A stretch of 64,000 bases of DNA, from NCBI GenBank assembly GCA_947625675.1, contig CANQPH010000008.1, positions 1 to 64,000 of the forward strand, written 5' to 3'. The notes under the pieces were generated by a model. It was not told where the DNA came from, did not search any database, and saw only the letters and a program-made list of their open reading frames with translations. This document shows, piece by piece, positions 62,829-64,000 of this stretch. The stretch comes from an uncultured Acetatifactor sp. (lineage in GTDB: Bacteria > Bacillota > Clostridia > Lachnospirales > Lachnospiraceae). Positions within the stretch are counted from its first letter, which is position 1. Each line of letters starts with the position of its first letter. The translations under genes were made by a program, and so were the position numbers.

Positions 62829-63884
62829 TCACTCAAACACAATCACATTCTTCAGTCCCTCGCCCTTGTGCGCCTTTTCCAGCGCAATGGGAAACTGCTC
62901 CAGCGGAAAATGCGCAGTAATCATGGATTTGACATCCAGCACGCCTTCCGAAATGAAAGCGAGCGTCCTGCGATACTGGATGAGGCTGGCCCTGGTGGTT
63001 CCAGATACCAACAACTGTTTATAATGAATCAGATTGGTATTGATGGGCACGGGCTCTTTTTCCGCCGCAATCCCTCCAAAGAAAATAATCCGCCCTCCCA
63101 AGGCCGCCAGCTCCAACGCCTGAGACTGCACCGCAGGAACCGGACAGGCCGTGATCACCACGTCCGCCCCTTTGCCCCGGGTTCCGCTCATCAGGCCTTC
63201 TTTCAAATCCCCCGCAATCAGCCGGATGGCCGGATAAAGTTTCTTTGCCTCCGCCAACCGCTCCATGGAAAGGTCATTGAGAAACACCACGGCCCCCGCC
63301 ATGAGCGCCAGCGCACAATGCATGAGTCCGATGGGCCCCGCTCCCACGACCAGCACCAGATCCCCGGGATGGATTCTGGCCTGCTCAAACCCATTGTATA
63401 CACAGGACAGCGGCTCATTGACCGCAGCCTCGTCAAAGGACACGCCATCCTCCAGAAGACAAACATTTCCGCCCCGTACCGCTTCCCGGGGAATCAGACA
63501 ATATTGGGCGAACCCACCGTCCAGGTTGATTCCCAGCGCTTTGTAATCGGGGCACAGATGTCCGTTACCTTTGACACAGGTATCGCAGATTCCGCATCCC
63601 ATATTGGGGGCCACCGCCACCCTCTGGCCCGTCCGGTATCCTTTTACCCCGGGGCCGATCTCCGCAATCGTTCCCGCCAGCTCATGTCCCAGAATCCTTG
63701 GATGGCTTTCATCAATTCCCGCACTGCCGTAGGTGATCATGCGCACATCCGTGCCGCAGATGGCCGCCGACGCCACCTTGACCAGAATTTCTCCCTCTCC
63801 CGGCACCGGTATCGGCACCCGTTCTATGCGAATTTCGTTTCTGCCGTACATTCTGGCCGCCGCCATGGTTCTTTCTTCCATCAT
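62829..63884 (-). CDS. Zinc-dependent medium-chain dehydrogenase (polyol/sugar type)
   Basis: 351 aa; catalytic zinc ligands Cys in AICGTD and His-Glu in GHELAG, structural zinc cysteines in GCGICDTCVKGNGHLC, and a Rossmann loop GAGPIGLMH. It belongs to the sorbitol/threonine dehydrogenase branch of the MDR family and probably oxidises a sugar alcohol or sugar with NAD. Its ATG overlaps the stop of the gene at the window edge as ATGA, so these are translationally coupled. Confidence 0.93.
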   Translation of the reverse strand: MMEERTMAAARMYGRNEIRIERVPIPVPGEGEILVKVASAAICGTDVRMITYGSAGIDESHPRILGHELAGTIAEIGPGVKGYRTGQRVAVAPNMGCGICDTCVKGNGHLCPDYKALGINLDGGFAQYCLIPREAVRGGNVCLLEDGVSFDEAAVNEPLSCVYNGFEQARIHPGDLVLVVGAGPIGLMHCALALMAGAVVFLNDLSMERLAEAKKLYPAIRLIAGDLKEGLMSGTRGKGADVVITACPVPAVQSQALELAALGGRIIFFGGIAAEKEPVPINTNLIHYKQLLVSGTTRASLIQYRRTLAFISEGVLDVKSMITAHFPLEQFPIALEKAHKGEGLKNVIVFE

Positions 63885-64000
63885 ATCAGTTGCTCTCCTT
63901 CTATTCTCACGATGCGTTTTTCCCGGATGGAAAGATTTCCGGCATTCACTACCAACACCGCCATTTTTCCGTCATGGGCCGTTACCTTGGGTGGTTTTTG
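63881..64000 (-). CDS. C-terminal end of a gene cut by the window edge
   Basis: The last 39 codons of a minus-strand gene are seen, ending in NLSIREKRIVRIEGEQLI and a TGA that overlaps the dehydrogenase ATG. No family can be named from this fragment. The coupling suggests it belongs to the same sugar-catabolic operon. Confidence 0.7.
   Translation of the reverse strand, partial: QKPPKVTAHDGKMAVLVVNAGNLSIREKRIVRIEGEQLI

Overview
This window looks like a chromosomal segment of a spore-forming, Gram-positive Clostridia genome, most likely a Lachnospiraceae-type anaerobe from a gut or rumen setting. The reasons are SpoVAC/SpoVAD/SpoVAE and a GerM lipoprotein, GGAGG-type ribosome binding sites, the family combination DUF1653, DUF5721-like and DUF1294, LplB/LplC/lipoprotein sugar transport, and several plant-glycan hydrolases. 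The DNA is GC-rich by eye, which explains the very long antisense shadow ORFs in the track. I see no rRNA, tRNA, CRISPR array, prophage or intact insertion sequence.

Layout. 0-7.1 kb (minus): DNA repair and metabolism, with sbcD-sbcC translationally coupled, then a DUF1653 protein and an SfsA-MutY fusion. 7.2-7.5 kb (plus): small XRE regulator followed by repeated terminator-like hairpins. 7.7-15.2 kb (minus): a probable six-gene operon comEA - response regulator - WalK-like kinase - gerM lipoprotein - comEC - holA, with a good promoter. 15.2-15.65 kb: a MITE-like element with 15-bp inverted ends and an 8-bp target duplication, next to a related repeat that supplies the stop codon and terminator of the following gene. 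15.6-24.5 kb (minus): argC - GNAT - argJ - argB - argD, then an orphan solute-binding protein, a YdcZ-type transporter and a threonine aldolase. 24.7-29.2 kb (minus): carboxylesterase and a domain-permuted GH3 beta-glucosidase. 29.4-31.6 kb (minus): a two-gene MotA/MotB-like (ZorA/ZorB-like) motor pair without other Zorya genes. 31.8-35.4 kb: argG and DUF1294 (plus), GNAT and NUDIX (minus), DUF5721-like (plus).

35.5-47.8 kb (all minus): the three core spoVA genes occur in canonical order C-D-E but are spread over about 9.6 kb and separated by a P2A-type cation ATPase, a GH105 hydrolase, trpS, an SH3-domain protein, a small hypothetical and RidA. An LTA-synthase-like enzyme follows. 47.9-64 kb: a carbohydrate utilisation locus: GH78 rhamnosidase, lipoprotein plus two permeases, membrane-anchored AraC-type sensor-regulator, SGNH esterase, a D-lyxose isomerase-like cupin (the only plus-strand gene), a DUF5054 (GH38-related) protein, DeoC-type aldolase, FGGY kinase, zinc dehydrogenase and the 3' end of one more gene at the window edge. 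Together these would sense, import, deacylate, cleave and ferment a rhamnose- and perhaps mannose-containing glycan. The exact substrate cannot be read from sequence alone.

The best leads for something unusual are the orphan ZorAB-like motor, the exploded spoVA locus with a cation pump next to spoVAC, the SfsA-MutY fusion, the MITE and its relatives, the 33-bp-periodic repeats upstream of argC, and a habit of in-frame short tandem repeats inside otherwise conserved enzymes. Start codons were re-chosen from ribosome binding sites, so many CDS are shorter than the ORF track. Promoter and terminator calls are by eye.
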